Source of the DNA: Mytilus edulis | Taxonomy: Eukaryota > Mollusca > Bivalvia > Mytilida > Mytilidae | Reading direction: 5' to 3' | Assembly: GCF_963676685.1 (NCBI RefSeq) | Contig: NC_092357.1 | Location: 19,271,607-19,335,606, forward strand | Length of the DNA stretch: 64,000 nucleotides | Shown: positions 12,461-25,754 of the stretch, one piece after another | Layout: every line of letters starts with the position of its first letter | Numbering within the stretch: the stretch's first letter is position 1 | The notes under the pieces: model-generated | The model's input: only the letters and a program-made list of their open reading frames with translations | Told to the model about the DNA's origin: nothing | Database searches by the model: none | Translations under genes and position numbers: made by a program

Positions 12461-13139
12461 AAAAAATATTCTATACAAGATAGTAAACTTAAAGTTTACC
12501 ATATTTAATATATTCAAAATCAAAGAAATACATATTTTCCTAAATTTCATTCAATGATGTTTGCTTGTGGTTGTTAAACAATGGTCGAAAGATGCAAGAT
12601 CAAATATTGCGATTCCATAATTGTGCATACAAAAAAAGTATTCAAAGTTCAAAAAGACCTCTCCCGTTGGAGATTAAGAGCAATAATAAAATACTTGTTA
12701 CAATTTCTTTATTTCAGTGTTGCTACGCGATTAATATTATCGATAATCTTGGGAAGAAAGAAAGGGGCAAATGAGATATTATAAGATATATCAGAATATA
12801 TTAATCTTATTAGTTTGAAAAGAAATACTTTACATAAATAACTATACAACAGTTTTTTTACGATTTGTTTGCCTTTATCATGATTGTCACTTTGAAACAT
12901 TTTTTACAAGGACACGATTCAGAACTATGGTTATTTAAAGATATCTACTATGCAAATATAGATTTTAAATTATAATTGGTATTAATGAAGTCACGTTCAA
13001 CAGTTTAATTTATAGAACGTAAACTTATGATTGTAGGGGGAGGTGCATATGAAACAGTTGATAGCATTTATTCAACACTGAATTTATCGAAAAAATGTTT
13101 TACTAAAATTTGGTTGTATGTGTAAATAGTTATAAAAAA

Positions 13140-13490
13140 GAAGATGTGGTATGATTGCCAAAGAGACAACTCTCCACAAAGACCAAAATGACACAGAAAT
13201 TAAAAACTATAAGTCACCGTACGGCCTTAAACAATGAGCAAAGTTCATACCGCATAGTCAGCTATAAAAGGCCCCGAAATGACAATGTAAAACAATTCTA
13301 ACGAGAAAACTAACGGCCTTATTTATTTAAAAAAAAAATGAACGAAAAACAAATATGTTACACATAAACAAACGACAACCACTGAATTACAGGCCCCTGA
13401 CTTGGGACAGGCACATACATACATAATGTGGCGGGGTTAAACATGTAAGCGGGATCCCAAACTTCCCCCTAATCTGAGATAGTGGTATAC
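13140..13490 (+). repeat. Common mussel repeat, fullest copy
   Basis: GATGTGGTATGATTGCCAAA, CACCGTACGGCCTTAAACAA, GCATAGTCAGCTATAAAAGG and CTGACTTGGGACAGGC in order. I recall this family as very abundant in Mytilus. Partial copies here are at 10180-10330, 10725-10990 and 38735-38990 (plus), and 42890-43200 and 61170-61430 (minus). Confidence 0.75.
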
Positions 13491-14529
13491 AGTACAAAAT
13501 AAGAACGATCTATAAAAATAAGTACATACCATGTATAAGAATCAAATGAAATACTGAGATATCCATATTTACTTCATGAGGAAGTATATTTCACAAATCA
13601 CTGAAAATTTCAATCGACGATGTGTATCAGGGTTAACAATTTCAATGAAAGATCCTGTGTGAATAAGAACTTTAAAGATCACTATTTCGAGACACAAAAA
13701 AATATCGAAAGTAATTATACGACAAGTAGATGTTTTATAACTATTTTGATCTGAGTTTCACTGATGAGTCTTGGTAGACAAAATTCGCGTCTGGCGAATT
13801 AAATTATAATCATGGTACCTTTGATAACTATAGCATGTATAGGGACAATATTGCATATATCGTATTACATATATTAGGGACTTTCACTACTCTTTTTAAA
13901 AACAACAAACTATTTACAAGACTTTTATGAATTGATGTCCATATGAAAAGCTGAATTTAAAGAGCAAACAAGAAAGGTCTGTGTCGTTGGTATTGAGATA
14001 TATCAATTGCAGATTTTAGCGGGAAATTATTTTCGTAGATTTGTTTTGATGAATTCAACATTTGCATCTCTTTTTCTTTCAAAAACAATGCAAATGTAAC
14101 AAGGATTTCAATTTTTTCAAAACATTTTATTTTATTTTGTATGTTATAGAAGTATAAAATAGAAACGAAGGTGCAAGCGGGTAAAATTTGTATTGTCACA
14201 ACGTGGATAACACTAGAGGATTCCGTACACTAGTACCACTCAAAATATAGTAGCGAACAATCGTACGTTCGTTCTTCTATTAAATATTTCCGTCGCACTC
14301 AGTATTTTCAATTTATGTATTCCAAAGAAGATTTGATGAACAGTGATTATTTTTATATACAAAAAGTCAAAATATCCCAGTCGGTAAAGACGCATCGTAC
14401 TGGTCGATCAAATACGTGATCATGATCGCTTGTTATATGTAAGACCACTATCAGTCGTTCTTCCCCATAACTCTGTTGGATAATTTTTTTTAGTACCATC
14501 CGGTTCTTAAAGTCGGTAGAGTGTGAACA

Positions 14530-14825
14530 TAAAATTGAGAATGGAAATGGGAAATGTGTCAAAAAGACAACAACTCGACCATAGAAAAGACAACAGCAGA
14601 AGGTCACCAACAGGTCTTCAATGTATCGAGACATTCCCGCACCCGGAGGCGTCCTTCAGCTGGCCCCTAAACAAAAATATACTAGTTCAGTGATAATGAA
14701 AGCCAAACTAAACTCCAAATTTTACACGAGAAACTAAAATTAAAAATAATACAAGACTAACAAAGGCTAGAGGCTCCTGACTTGGGACAGGCGCAAAAAT
14801 GCGGCGGGGTTAAACATGTTTATGC
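14530..14825 (-). repeat. Retroelement 3' tail repeat, inverted copy
   Basis: On the plus strand AATTGAGAATGGAAATGGGA, CCCGCACCCGGAGGCGTCCT and TGACTTGGGACAGGCGCAAA: the reverse of the sequence at 10975-11465. Confidence 0.7.
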
Positions 14826-15209
14826 ATGACCGTATTTTATAACATTTCTTTTTTGTATCTGACATGTATACACGTAATGCAATGCAACGGAGCGTTGGGT
14901 ACGTTACTGCTTATTAATGGAAAGTTGAATTCATCGAGATTTTCATTAAATTTAGTTGCAGTCCTCCATCTCTGTCAGTTGCATTTGCCTCCGATTTTGA
15001 TTGACTTGGATTCTCCAGTTGCTCCAACGTCCAACAAATGACCGCCGGGAAAGAGCTAATAGTGTTGAAATAGGCATAATAACACTTATAAAGCAATCAA
15101 TTAATTAATTGTCTGTAAACAAACATATTTCCCCTCAAATTTACTGTGATATATGAGATGTTAGACCTTATTGAAATTTAGATAATTAGTTTACATGCTT
15201 CTTTGTCTT

Positions 15210-15592
15210 CAATCTAATTAAAAACCGATCTCTCATCGCTCCTGTTTCTGATATGTCGCATTGGAGATCTAACGAAACCCGCTTTGGGGTCACATGTGAG
15301 TGACCTCGTAGGTGTGTCTTTTTCGACCAATGAAATTGAGTCTTCCACGATCTTGGAAGTTTAACGTAAGGCAAAGGGATGTAGCTCATTTTATTTACGA
15401 CGAAGTCGTCAGTCATAATAATTCATAAACTTTTTTCATTGGCTTATTAATAGGTCGTCAACTCATTTGCATATCTTTATAAATTCATGACTTTTAGTTC
15501 ACTCACATGTGACCTCAAAGCCGGTTTCGTTAGATCTCCCACGCGACATATCAGAAACAAGAGCGATGAGAGATCGGTTTTTAATTAGATTG
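15210..15592. repeat. Foldback element, about 94-bp arms
   Basis: Arms 15210-15303 and 15499-15592 are inverted copies at roughly 94% by hand comparison, sharing AATTAAAAACCGATCTCTCA and GGTCACATGTGAGTGA. The 195-bp centre is unrelated to the arms. It is immediately next to the degenerate element protein at 15633. Confidence 0.85.
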
Positions 15593-15632
15593 CTTTGTCT
15601 TTTGTATTTGCATATTTTGTATCAATTCTACA

Positions 15633-16250
15633 TTAAATCAGAAAAAAAACAAGTTGGTTTGTAGAATACATCAAACAATCTGGGTTGTCTTTCAAGTCTT
15701 TAAAAGCAGTGCGCTTACCGATCTCAAACAGGGATGATGTTGTATCGCATTCTGTTACAGCATGTGCAGCTGGTAGAATGTTACAGATGTCAGACAAGAG
15801 ACTTTTACATATTTTGTGGATAGGTATGTAGAGGAGCAAATCTTGTATGCAAGTATTAGCACCTGTTTTTATACCATAGTTCATGCGGATGTTGCACGGA
15901 GAGAGAAGTAATGAACGCACAAGAAGATCTGTATCTGTTGACTTTATCATTATCCTATCCTTGATTCCTTTGACATCAAACTCTTTATCTACATGAATAG
16001 CATGTAAGCGAGTATACTCTTCATCATGCGTACAAAATAATTCTTCAAATCTGAATACTACATCTGAGCAGATTTAGAATAAATAGAAGTGCCAGCTAAA
16101 GAAATGACTTCCTCATGCGTAATAGTAGCTGTTTATCTACCATGATGTTGAACAATCTATTCGCCTGTTCTCATCGACCCAATAAAATATTTCCAGTCAG
16201 GAATTTGACGACTTTCTATATATGACATGACACATGTTCACAGACTAAAA
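15633..16250 (-). pseudogene. Degenerate HAxTGCDTTS-family element protein
   Basis: An open frame from 16073 down to 15633 reads, in order, CTHDEEYTRLHAIH, VKGIKDRIMIKSTDTDLLV, YIPIHKIC and LPAAHAVTECDTTSSLF followed by GKRTAF. I recognise these as the EEADTRLLLH, DTDVLVL and HAxTGCDTTSS motifs of a repeat-associated, uncharacterised protein family common in marine invertebrate genomes. Here the conserved Gly of the last motif is Glu and the segment after DTDLLV is scrambled. Upstream pieces (THEEVISLAGTSIYS near 16080-16140; ESRQIPDWKYF near 16200-16250) fall in other frames, so the copy is frameshifted. It lies next to a foldback element. Confidence 0.6.
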
Positions 16251-16924
16251 CGAACTTGATTCAGCTTTAACACGAATGCAAGTGTCTGCTAGTGTAATAT
16301 TTATAGTAAGAATGGTAGTACAATATTTTGTTATCATCAGTACGAAGGTGATATAGGTCGGACGCATCGTGCAATATGCTAAAATATACATGATCTGTCT
16401 GTGTTCCCATAGCCTCGATAATTTTTTTTCTTATTCCACGCATATTAATAAGCAATTTATTTGAAAAACCTGACATAGAACACACTTTTCACACTGTATT
16501 TTTATTCCTACTTCGTTAAGGGTTTAATGGTCACAGTTTCACGGGAATGTGAATGTGTTCCATATTTCGGATCTGAAACGTAGGATTTGATATATTATAT
16601 ATTACAATAATGACAAAACTAATAATTAAACAAAAAACAATTAAAGTTATGCAAACCAACAAAAAAATATTTCCTAAAGCAAATCAACGATTTACATACT
16701 GGACTATTCGAAACATACAAATTGACCATACAACAAGCAACACATAGAAATGAAGTGAGTAGCAATTGTCCTGTGGCAGTGTAAGCTCAAAAACGATAAA
16801 CGGCACGAGATAAGGCGTGTTTATATCAAGGCAGAAGTTATGGATTAATTTGTGTTGTAATGGCTTTTTTCTTCAAATCGATTAATATTACACGGAAGAT
16901 ATTTGGCACACATATGTAATAAAA

Positions 16925-17245
16925 TAGAGAATAGAAATGGGGTATGTGTCAAGGAGACATCAACCCGACCATAGAACAGACAACAGCAGAAGGTTATTAA
17001 TAGGTCTTGAATGCAGCGAGAATATCCCGCACCCGGAGGCGTCCTTCAGCTGGTCCCTAATAAATATATATACTAGTTCAGTGATAATGGATGTTATTCT
17101 AAACTCCAAATTATACACAAGAAACTAAAATTAAAAATCATATAAGACAAACAAAGGCTAGAGGCTCCTGACTTGGGACAAGCGCAAAAATGCGGCGGGG
17201 TTTTACATGTTTTTAGACATCTCAACCCTCCTCTATACCTCTAGC
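16925..17245 (-). repeat. Retroelement 3' tail repeat, inverted copy
   Basis: The same order as at 14530 (AGAGAATAGAAATGGGGTAT, CCCGCACCCGGAGGCGTCCT, then GCGGCGGGG), extending to CCTCTATACCTCTAGCCAAT. Confidence 0.7.
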
Positions 17246-19754
17246 CAATGAAGAAAAGTAAATGTGTGACAGTAACACGTAATAAATTGTCGTTTGTTCA
17301 AAATATGGTAAATTTCAACTAAGAAAATAGACTTACTAAAACCATGTAATACTTATACTTAAGTTATATAGAAATTTCCAGCTTTCGTTCTATGATTATT
17401 TTGATTTTTTAAACAAAATGCTAAGCATCATTTGAACAAAAACCACAGAGAGCAATGATTTTATTTTTCGTGTAATAGATGACCTGTATGAAGCAGGATC
17501 TTTGGGGATACCATAAGAAACCACAAAGTTTTGAAAAACGTGACCACGGGAGTCTACGACAACATTTATGATTCACTCCCAAAAATATAATCAACGGATA
17601 AGGAATAAAGAAAAAAAATCACTTATAAGTAACTTTTCTGAACATGCTCAAAGTAGAGTAAAATTAATTATTTTTTTTTAAAACGTGCAATTGATAACAA
17701 AAAGTTATGTTTTTTTTTCTTCATGCTGTTACCTAGTAGATATGATAAGCTAAATGTGATAAATGCTTGAATTTTTTATATTTCAAAGTAAAATCATTTG
17801 TTAAAAACTTTAAAACTGCTAAAGTCTTGTTTGAAGTATTAAACCATTACGTTGGAAATTTTTTTTTTTGTTTTTTTTGACTTAGGGCAAAAAAACTTCG
17901 GGTTAAATTTCGCTCTTTATATAAACCTTAATCCGATCGTTGATTTTTTTAAAATTCGGTTTTCACGGTCAATTTCAGCAATGTCTTTACGGTTCAATTC
18001 ACTTATATCAAAATTGAATTTATTGCGAATTATGTATACCGCATTTTATATATATTGTTACTATTGCATTAACAACTTTAATATAACTTTCCGAATATTT
18101 TCCAAAAAGAATAAAAAAAAATACCTTTTTAATAACTGTCTTATTATTTATTGAGTTATAAAGTCGTAAAATTCGTACAACTGTTTCCCTCAATTGTTTA
18201 ACTTTGTTACGTTGATAAGACAAATGCTCAAGAGTTGCAATATGTTTTTTTTGTAAACTCCCAAAAAATTCAAAACGGAAAGTTCTGTACAAAATGCAAA
18301 ATTAAAAGCTCAAACACATCAAACGAATGGAAAACAATTTCCGTTTGACATATTCAGATTTGTATGCATACATTTCCGTTGACATAACTATTTATATCTA
18401 TTTTGTAAAACTACTTGTCTAAGAATCAATATTGCTCTGAGTCATTAAAAAGAAGTTATCATTATCCTTTCACGTTCCGCTAAGTTTGGTGACTGTGTTG
18501 AACGTATCTATTCCGTCGAAATGATACAACAAATACATGTAAGTCTTCATCATATTAAATTTTTATCTAAAATTGACAAAGCATCTTCATAATTGTTTCC
18601 ATTTCTTTTTAGCAATTACCAGCAGTGCCTGCATAAAGATCATATATCTATGAAACCTATTCAGATATCTTAGAAAAAAGCAAGATAAAACATAAACACT
18701 GCTTATCATAGAGTTTATAGGCGGCCAAAGTTCTCTGTTTATTTCACAGCCTAATACATATATTAATATACACTTTGATTTTCCTTTCATTTGAAATCCT
18801 ATAATACTCCTGATCACGTTGCATCTGCATCTTTTTAAGTCTGCTAATTGCATGTATAAAGCAATCACGTGATATAGTATGTGTACGGATGTACACCTCT
18901 GGCGAACGAAATATTTCCACAATTAAACCTTTTTTCTTCACCTGATTTTTAGGTTTATATGATATCATTTTTGATGTTTTTATGTGTCAAATTTACCATG
19001 CTGTCAATTTTATAAATTTGTGATTTTTCTCAGTTTGAAGAACAAAATGCATATTATTTCAACTTTTTTGTTATAAATGAATAATTCTTTTAAAAATTTT
19101 GACTAATAAGACTGACTAGATTGGTTGTAAAATTTGAAAACAATAATTACTCAAAAACTACTCATTGTAAATACACAATTTTTTTCACAGAGTTAATTTT
19201 GATTACAACATTTTTACAATTCATTGACATTTTCCACTTGTATCACACGTTTTGGTAAAAATTCCAGAACGAGATTTCAACGAGACTGAAATTTCAGAAG
19301 AAAACATCCTTAAGTGGTTTGTTTTATAGTTTGAATGTTCCCTTGGTATCTTTTGCTTCTGATTTTTAGTATTGAGATACTTAACAGATGTTTCTTAAAT
19401 TTGCTGTTGCAAAGTTAAACGAACAAACAAAAAACACCGAGAAATAAAGATTCTTCCTCCTTCAGGTAAAAATTTAGAAGGATATGGTTATTTCTTTCGG
19501 TCCATATTGATCATCCAATGCTATTTCCTGAGTATTTAAGTTATTAAATCTTTTTGTGTAACTTTGATGGTAAGTTGTATCATTGGCAATCATACTGCAT
19601 CTCCTTATTTTTATATTACATGTTTCATTTTTTGTTGTTGAACGGTTAATTTTCTAAAACATTTTTGGTTCATCAAATCAAAATGGTTGCCTTTCGAATG
19701 TGTAATATTTGTCTACTTTGGATTACTACAGTTTGTAATTTAAGAATTGAAATA
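17246..19754. other. Unannotated AT-rich intergenic DNA
   Basis: Long T- and A-rich runs. Open frames here have low-complexity AT-driven composition. Nothing was recognised. Confidence 0.6.
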
Positions 19755-19905
19755 AGTCTATCATGTCATGCTCTATGCTAATTTTAATATGGGTAGGCAT
19801 TATATTTGTCAACATTCTATACTTCACTTACGCTCGGTCTAGAGATATCGACACAAAGTGCTTACCATGTAATAATGAACATAGAGCATGACCTGAAAGA
19901 ATTAT
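19755..19905. repeat. Imperfect inverted repeat
   Basis: GTCATGCTCTATG at about 19763 pairs with CATAGAGCATGAC at about 19880, with further matches (TATGGGTAGGCA against TGCTTACCATG). Arms are about 40 bp and degraded. Confidence 0.55.
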
Positions 19906-22194
19906 ATCTTATTTTCATTCTTACTATTATAACGATTCATAACATATAATCGACAACATATTGCAATCAGTGACAAAATTTACTGCTAATTAAATTTCGT
20001 TTTTTGTCCTCGAAATGTAACGGACGTCATCTTGATAAAAAAGAATCAACACAAAATCATTAAGCACGTTAAAAATAAGACACAAAATTAACATGTAATA
20101 GATGCGTGTCTACTTGTAATAACAGTTTAAAAATCATTGTGTGTATCGAAATTATTTTTTTTTAGAATCAATAAGCACTGTTTAACTTTGATGTATGTTT
20201 GCCTTTTCTGTCATCACGGTTTATCTCTCGCACTTGCGCTGTGCCATTGCCGAACTCATAACGAGAGGTCTCGTTATTTACCTCACTGCAACCGGATAAC
20301 CTATCGGCTAATTTGCCGTTTCAGAATCTAATGCATTATGGGTAATATTTTCAAAAACGTTCACCAAAACGTTGTGATTGGTTTAAAACCTTATATTAAC
20401 AATGGAAATCTATCCAATGACGTAACGTTATTTTCATTTTGGTGTACGAACAATGAGATTATCCATAGTCCTTTTGAATTACAAAAGGCAAATTGGAATA
20501 CAGGAAGACAACTATTCACTAACACTACATTTCTGAATTTAAAAAAAGACACATGTACATGTGTTTTAAAGTATACATTAGACATTAAGAATCATATGAT
20601 TACCTTAGCTGGATTTGGCAAAACGTTTAGGAATTTTGGTCCTCAATGCTCTTCAACTTCGTACTTTATTTGGCCTTTTTAACTTTTTTGGATTCGAGCG
20701 TCACTAATGAGTCTTTTGTAGACGAAACGCGCGTCTGGCGTATGTACAAAATTTAGTCCTGGTATCTATGATGAGTTTATGACTATAAAAATTAGGTACA
20801 TGGTCTTTTACACTTGATAGCAAGTGATATTAAGTAGATTGACTTATCAACGCCCTATTTATGTATATAATGTTATATTTTTCTATCTTTACTGAACGTG
20901 CTTTTGTTTGTATATAGATTTAAAGAGCCAGAGACGAGCAATATCTATACTTTTGGTAAGTTTACTGATTGTTTAACTGTAAAAGAATACAAAAGCTCGT
21001 GTAAATCAATTAAGTTCTTTAATTTCGAACATACAATTATCAATTCGACAGTTTAATGGTAACTATACAATGCTGTATGCAAGTTTATTTTCAAACATAG
21101 ATTATCTACCAATCACCATTTATTCTGCGTAAGTATAAAAGCAACTAAAATAGAATACTGTCATGTATTTTTATTTCAGAAAAATGTACGTCTTGAAAAG
21201 AATTATCCTATTGAGTATGAAATCAAAAACATTGCTTTAATGAAACTGTTCCTTGTATTACGTATTTCAAATACAAAATGTTTTAAAACCCTTTTTATAT
21301 TAGAACGTAAGAAAAACTACGGTATTGATCTTACAGAGTTTCCGCTTATTGATTTTAAGTCAGTGTTATCTCCAAATACCGTACTGTAATGGGCTTCTGA
21401 TGTGTCATAGTCATGCATCTCTTGTCTGTAGTCATCTAATTCCTCATCATTTCTGAAGATGATAAATATCATTATCACAACCGACTTCGATATATATGTT
21501 TTTTTTGTGAAAATCTGATCAATAGTCTTTCATGATTTAACCAAATTCGAATTATAAGAAAAAGAACATATAACTTGAGCAATGTTTAATTTTTTAAGAA
21601 ATCCATTACAGATTTGGTATGCAGCTTTGCTATGATATCTATTCGGCACAACTTTTAAGAATTTTGGGTCCTCAGTGCACCTAAGCTTGGTATTTTTTTC
21701 CTTTATTAATTTTGATCCGAGAGTCACTGATGAGTTATTTGCAGACGAAAAAGGCATCTGGCGTATCAAATTATAAGCCTGTTACCTTTGAATACTACTA
21801 TGTAACACAAATGCCACTTTTACAACATTAATAATTTATTAATCATATATAAGGTCAGGAACTTGCACTTCCATAATTGGCAAGTATATTTAAGTTTAAG
21901 TTATAGTTTATTTGTTATGCACCTAGGTTGTATGTTCCAGATTCGCTGCAGTGGATCGGATTATTCTTGTGTTTCACCTTCATCAGTATGAACAAAACTA
22001 TTTTGTGCACAAGATTATCAATTTTCATTCTAATGCAACAACGTTTGTAACGTTCATTTTGATTGGATAACGTAACTTTCTTACATGGCATCACTTGACA
22101 ATTAATGCTATGGGACGTACGCGCAAGCGCAGACGGCATATGACAGACTTTAAATACATGTTTTAACGTTGTTTTCTGTCAGTTTCATTAGAAT

Positions 22195-22361
22195 GGAGAT
22201 AACAATATTGTATTTTAAGCTCCGACGGCATCAATTTGGGATTTGATGGTCCCAAATACCCGTTTACTGTCTCCGCTAACGCGCCGCCAGTAAACTTAAT
22301 TTGCGACCATCAAATCCCCAATTGATGCCGTCGGAGCTTAAAATACAATACAGTTATCTCC
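22195..22361. repeat. Foldback element, about 57-bp arms
   Basis: GGAGATAAC at 22195 and its complement GTTATCTCC at 22361 bound near-perfect arms containing AAGCTCCGACGGCATCAATT. The GC-rich centre has its own short stem, GTTTACTG with CAGTAAAC. It is typical of a MITE-like hairpin. Confidence 0.85.
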
Positions 22362-22600
22362 TAATTAGCCTGTCAACACATAAATTGTAAGCTGGAACAC
22401 TGTTCGTCAAATGTGCGTTTCGACTACAATTTTAATGAAGTAGAATTGTCAGTGTTTCTGTCTATTTTCGGTGGTTCTCTTTTTGCACTTCGGAACTCAT
22501 TGGTAATGAAACAACATAACCAACATCTATGGCATACAGTGGTGCTAATTACAAAAAAGCATATAATCAAACAAAATCTCTACCAAGTTTCCCTTTTCAA

Positions 22601-23135
22601 TAGACTATGAGTGAATAAATGGGGCGTGTTTATGTGAAATTGTTTATTATGCCGGTGGGTGAGTCATACCAGATAAATAGAGTAAATCATTAATAAACTA
22701 TGAGTGTATGATTAGGGCATTTGTTTATGTGAAATTGTTTATTAATCCGAAGGGTGGGATATACCAGATAAATAGAGTAAATCATTAATAGACTATAGCT
22801 ATGAGTGAATAGATGAGGCATGTTTAAGTGAAATTGTTTATTCAGCCGAAGAGTTAGACATACCAGATAAATAGAGTAAATCATTAATAGAATATGAGTG
22901 AAAAGATGAGTTATGTTTAAGTGAAATTGTTTATTATGCCGAAGGGTGAGACATTCAAGATAAATAGAGTAAATCATTAATAGACGATGAGTGAATAAAT
23001 GGGGCGTGTTTAAGTGAAACTGTTTATTGTGTCGAAGGGTGAGACGTACCAGATAAATAGAGTAAATCATTAATAGACGATGAGTGAATAAATGGGGCGT
23101 GTTTAAGTGAAATTGTTTATTATGCCGCAGAGTGG
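22601..23135. repeat. Minisatellite, about 93 bp, six units
   Basis: Units start near 22602, 22694, 22790, 22889, 22982 and 23075, each with GTGAAATTGTTTATT and GATAAATAGAGTAAATCATT. Most units differ in length by multiples of three, which keeps a minus-strand frame open. That frame is not taken as coding. Confidence 0.9.
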
Positions 23136-23779
23136 TGATAAACTGTAAACGGTTGAATAGTTTGCCTTAGAACAGATAACTTTCAAGAGTTTAAGTTATT
23201 GAACGATTTTAATTATCTTGGATGAGATTTTGTCACATAAAACAAACTTGACGTTCATATAAGAGAGTTGAGGGATACCAAAGGGACATTTGAAATAATA
23301 AGTAAATAAAAATAAAACCATTACTAAAACGAAAATATCATCAGATTAAACATGTGAACAATAGTACACACAACCCTAAATAGAAATCTAAAGACTGAGC
23401 AATGCAAACCCCACAACAATAGCATACATTTGAAATAGTAAAGATGCATGCAAACATTCTAGTTAAACAAATTATTTTTTATTATCAACTTACATGTCAA
23501 CATTCTGGTGTTGAGGATACCCTGCAAAAACACGATAAACATGTATTACTTTTGCAAAGCTATAGATATGTGAAGTTATTTTAACAGAATATTTTTAAGT
23601 TTTAATCTTAAGCATTATACCCAAAATATACACAGACAAAAGTCCCATACAATCTTACTAGAGGAAAACTAAATTATCATGATTTTAAAATTCCTATGGC
23701 GATTTTCATTGATATAGGTGATAACTCTGCAAAAAAGGCAGAAATATCAATAAAAATTGATACCAACTTATAACTTTTC

Positions 23780-24330
23780 GAAAACATTTATTAATATCTT
23801 GCGTCCGAAGCGCTTTTCTTGATTCACCTTCATCATGAATGCTCGAAGCCAAACATTTTAAATCCGAAGATGTCTAATTATGATGAAGGTAAATCCAGAA
23901 AAGAGCTTTGGACGCAAGAAATTAATTTTCGTGTTGTTTTCAATTTTTCACATTACTGGATCGATACCTCTGCTGGTGAACTGTCAGTCCCCGAGGATAT
24001 CTTCAGCTCAGTAGTCAGTGCTTTGGTACTGTCATAATTTAACAAACTTTACTATATTCGTCCGTTAATAAATTTTGAAATTATTATGAAACTAAAGTTT
24101 CAACTCTCTCATGGCAAAGTTGGCTTTAGATGAATTTGACTATTTATTTTATGTATTTTTGACATATAGCTCTTCATCGATCTATCTTCGGATTTCAAAT
24201 GTTTGGCTTCCAGCGTTCCTGAAGAAAGTAAATCCAGAAAAGCGCTTCGGACGCAAGAAATTAATAAACGTTTTGTTTTAAACTTTTCCAAAGTATCATA
24301 CTTTACAAGAAAATCAACCAAAACTGACAA
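23780..24330. repeat. Inverted dispersed repeat (GCGTCCGAAGCG type)
   Basis: CTTGCGTCCGAAGCGCTTTT near 23799 and its near-complement AGAGCTTTGGACGCAAGAAA near 23900 form an imperfect inverted pair. A further arm lies at 24165-24262. Related sequence recurs near 44690-44760 and 61850-61910. Confidence 0.6.
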
Positions 24331-24805
24331 AAAGGAATCATTTTTGCGGAGTTATCTCCCTTTCTAATGTTAATTTCCATAAAATTTGAGTTTTCCTCAA
24401 TTAAGTTAGATTTTATGGGACTTTTTTTCTGTGTATATTAGGGGCTAAATGCTATAGATTAGAACTTAAACATTTTCTGTTGATATTGGTTTGAGGTTCA
24501 AACTTAGTTAGACTGGACTAGGTACGAATACTAAAAGTTGTATTGGGTTTCTTGATTCAAAGGACCCAAAAGAGGGAGCGTCACTCTGACAGACTTTGCA
24601 TACCATAAAAAAGTAAGAACGGCAGTTGCAAGGTAATTACAGTTCTTTATATTTCACAAATGTATGTTCTATGAAGATCGATAAAAATGTTAACCTGTTG
24701 GCAGTACCAGCTATAGCTTTACTGCCAACACAATGCACAACATTGTCTTCCGTCAGAGATTTTTAAAGCAAAGAAATGTAATTGTTCTAATGATTTGAAG
24801 ATAAT

Positions 24806-24828
24806 GTTTATTTATTTATTTATTTACC
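24806..24828. repeat. (TTTA)n microsatellite
   Basis: About five units of TTTA at GTTTATTTATTTATTTATTTA. Confidence 0.85.
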
Positions 24829-25754
24829 TGTAGAATTATGCTGGTATGAAATTGGTTTCTGCCCTGATTCACATTTACTGCTGAAATGAACCTTTTTTTG
24901 AAATAAATACACTTGAATATGATTATAAATACATTTGAAGTCTATTAATCGAATCCAATCAACATGGACACATGTTAACTCTGACGACACTGAAAGAAAG
25001 ACCTTATCAAATATACCAGCCTTTGATTTTAATAGTTAAAAAGTGCGTTTCGTCCTCACATGACTTATCAGTTGTGCTTAATTCTTGATAGTTGGACGGA
25101 AAACTAAATAACAAAGTCAAAGAGTATGTAATTTTAAATGTTCCATACGTTGAGTTTATGTTACAAATGGTGTTTTATTATATATGTTATAATTATTACA
25201 TCCATTTTTAAACACGTGTATACATTGTTAATTTTGTATTGTCAGTGTGGTTAGATGATTCATCATCTTGTTTAAAGTTATATCATTGATGTTCAATCCA
25301 ACAAAAAATACCACAAGAAACACATATTAGGGTCAAAATGCGGTTTTCAAAACTAGATACGTGTCCGGATGTTTTGCTGCTCTTTGAATCGATTAAGTTA
25401 GTATAAAATTTATATATTTATTGTGACAATGACAAGTCAACAAACTCAATAAGTTGTATCAAAAACTCAAATTCGACAAGTAATAAATGTGTATACTCAT
25501 CCTTTAACATGTCTGAAATAACTCACTTTACATTTTTTCTTTTTTTGCCTCGAAATAATGTAAAACCTAAAAAAATAAATATAATTGAAAATACATTATA
25601 ATTTAATAATATTTCCATACTAACTACACTTCTTTAGACTTTGATTGTCCTAATAGGCTATTCGCCAATTTCCGTAATTGACCCTGTAATTAGAGATCCC
25701 TAAAAACGTTGTCTCCCTTATGAGGGACATTAATTTGTATTTGCACTGTAGAGC

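Noticed and set aside
14353..14634. 93-codon minus-strand ORF, and similar ORFs at 11246-11446 and 16937-17128
   Set aside because: All are readings through the common retroelement tail repeat.
22690..23070. 126-codon minus-strand ORF
   Set aside because: It is the translation of the 93-bp minisatellite; periodicity and lack of any domain make coding unlikely.
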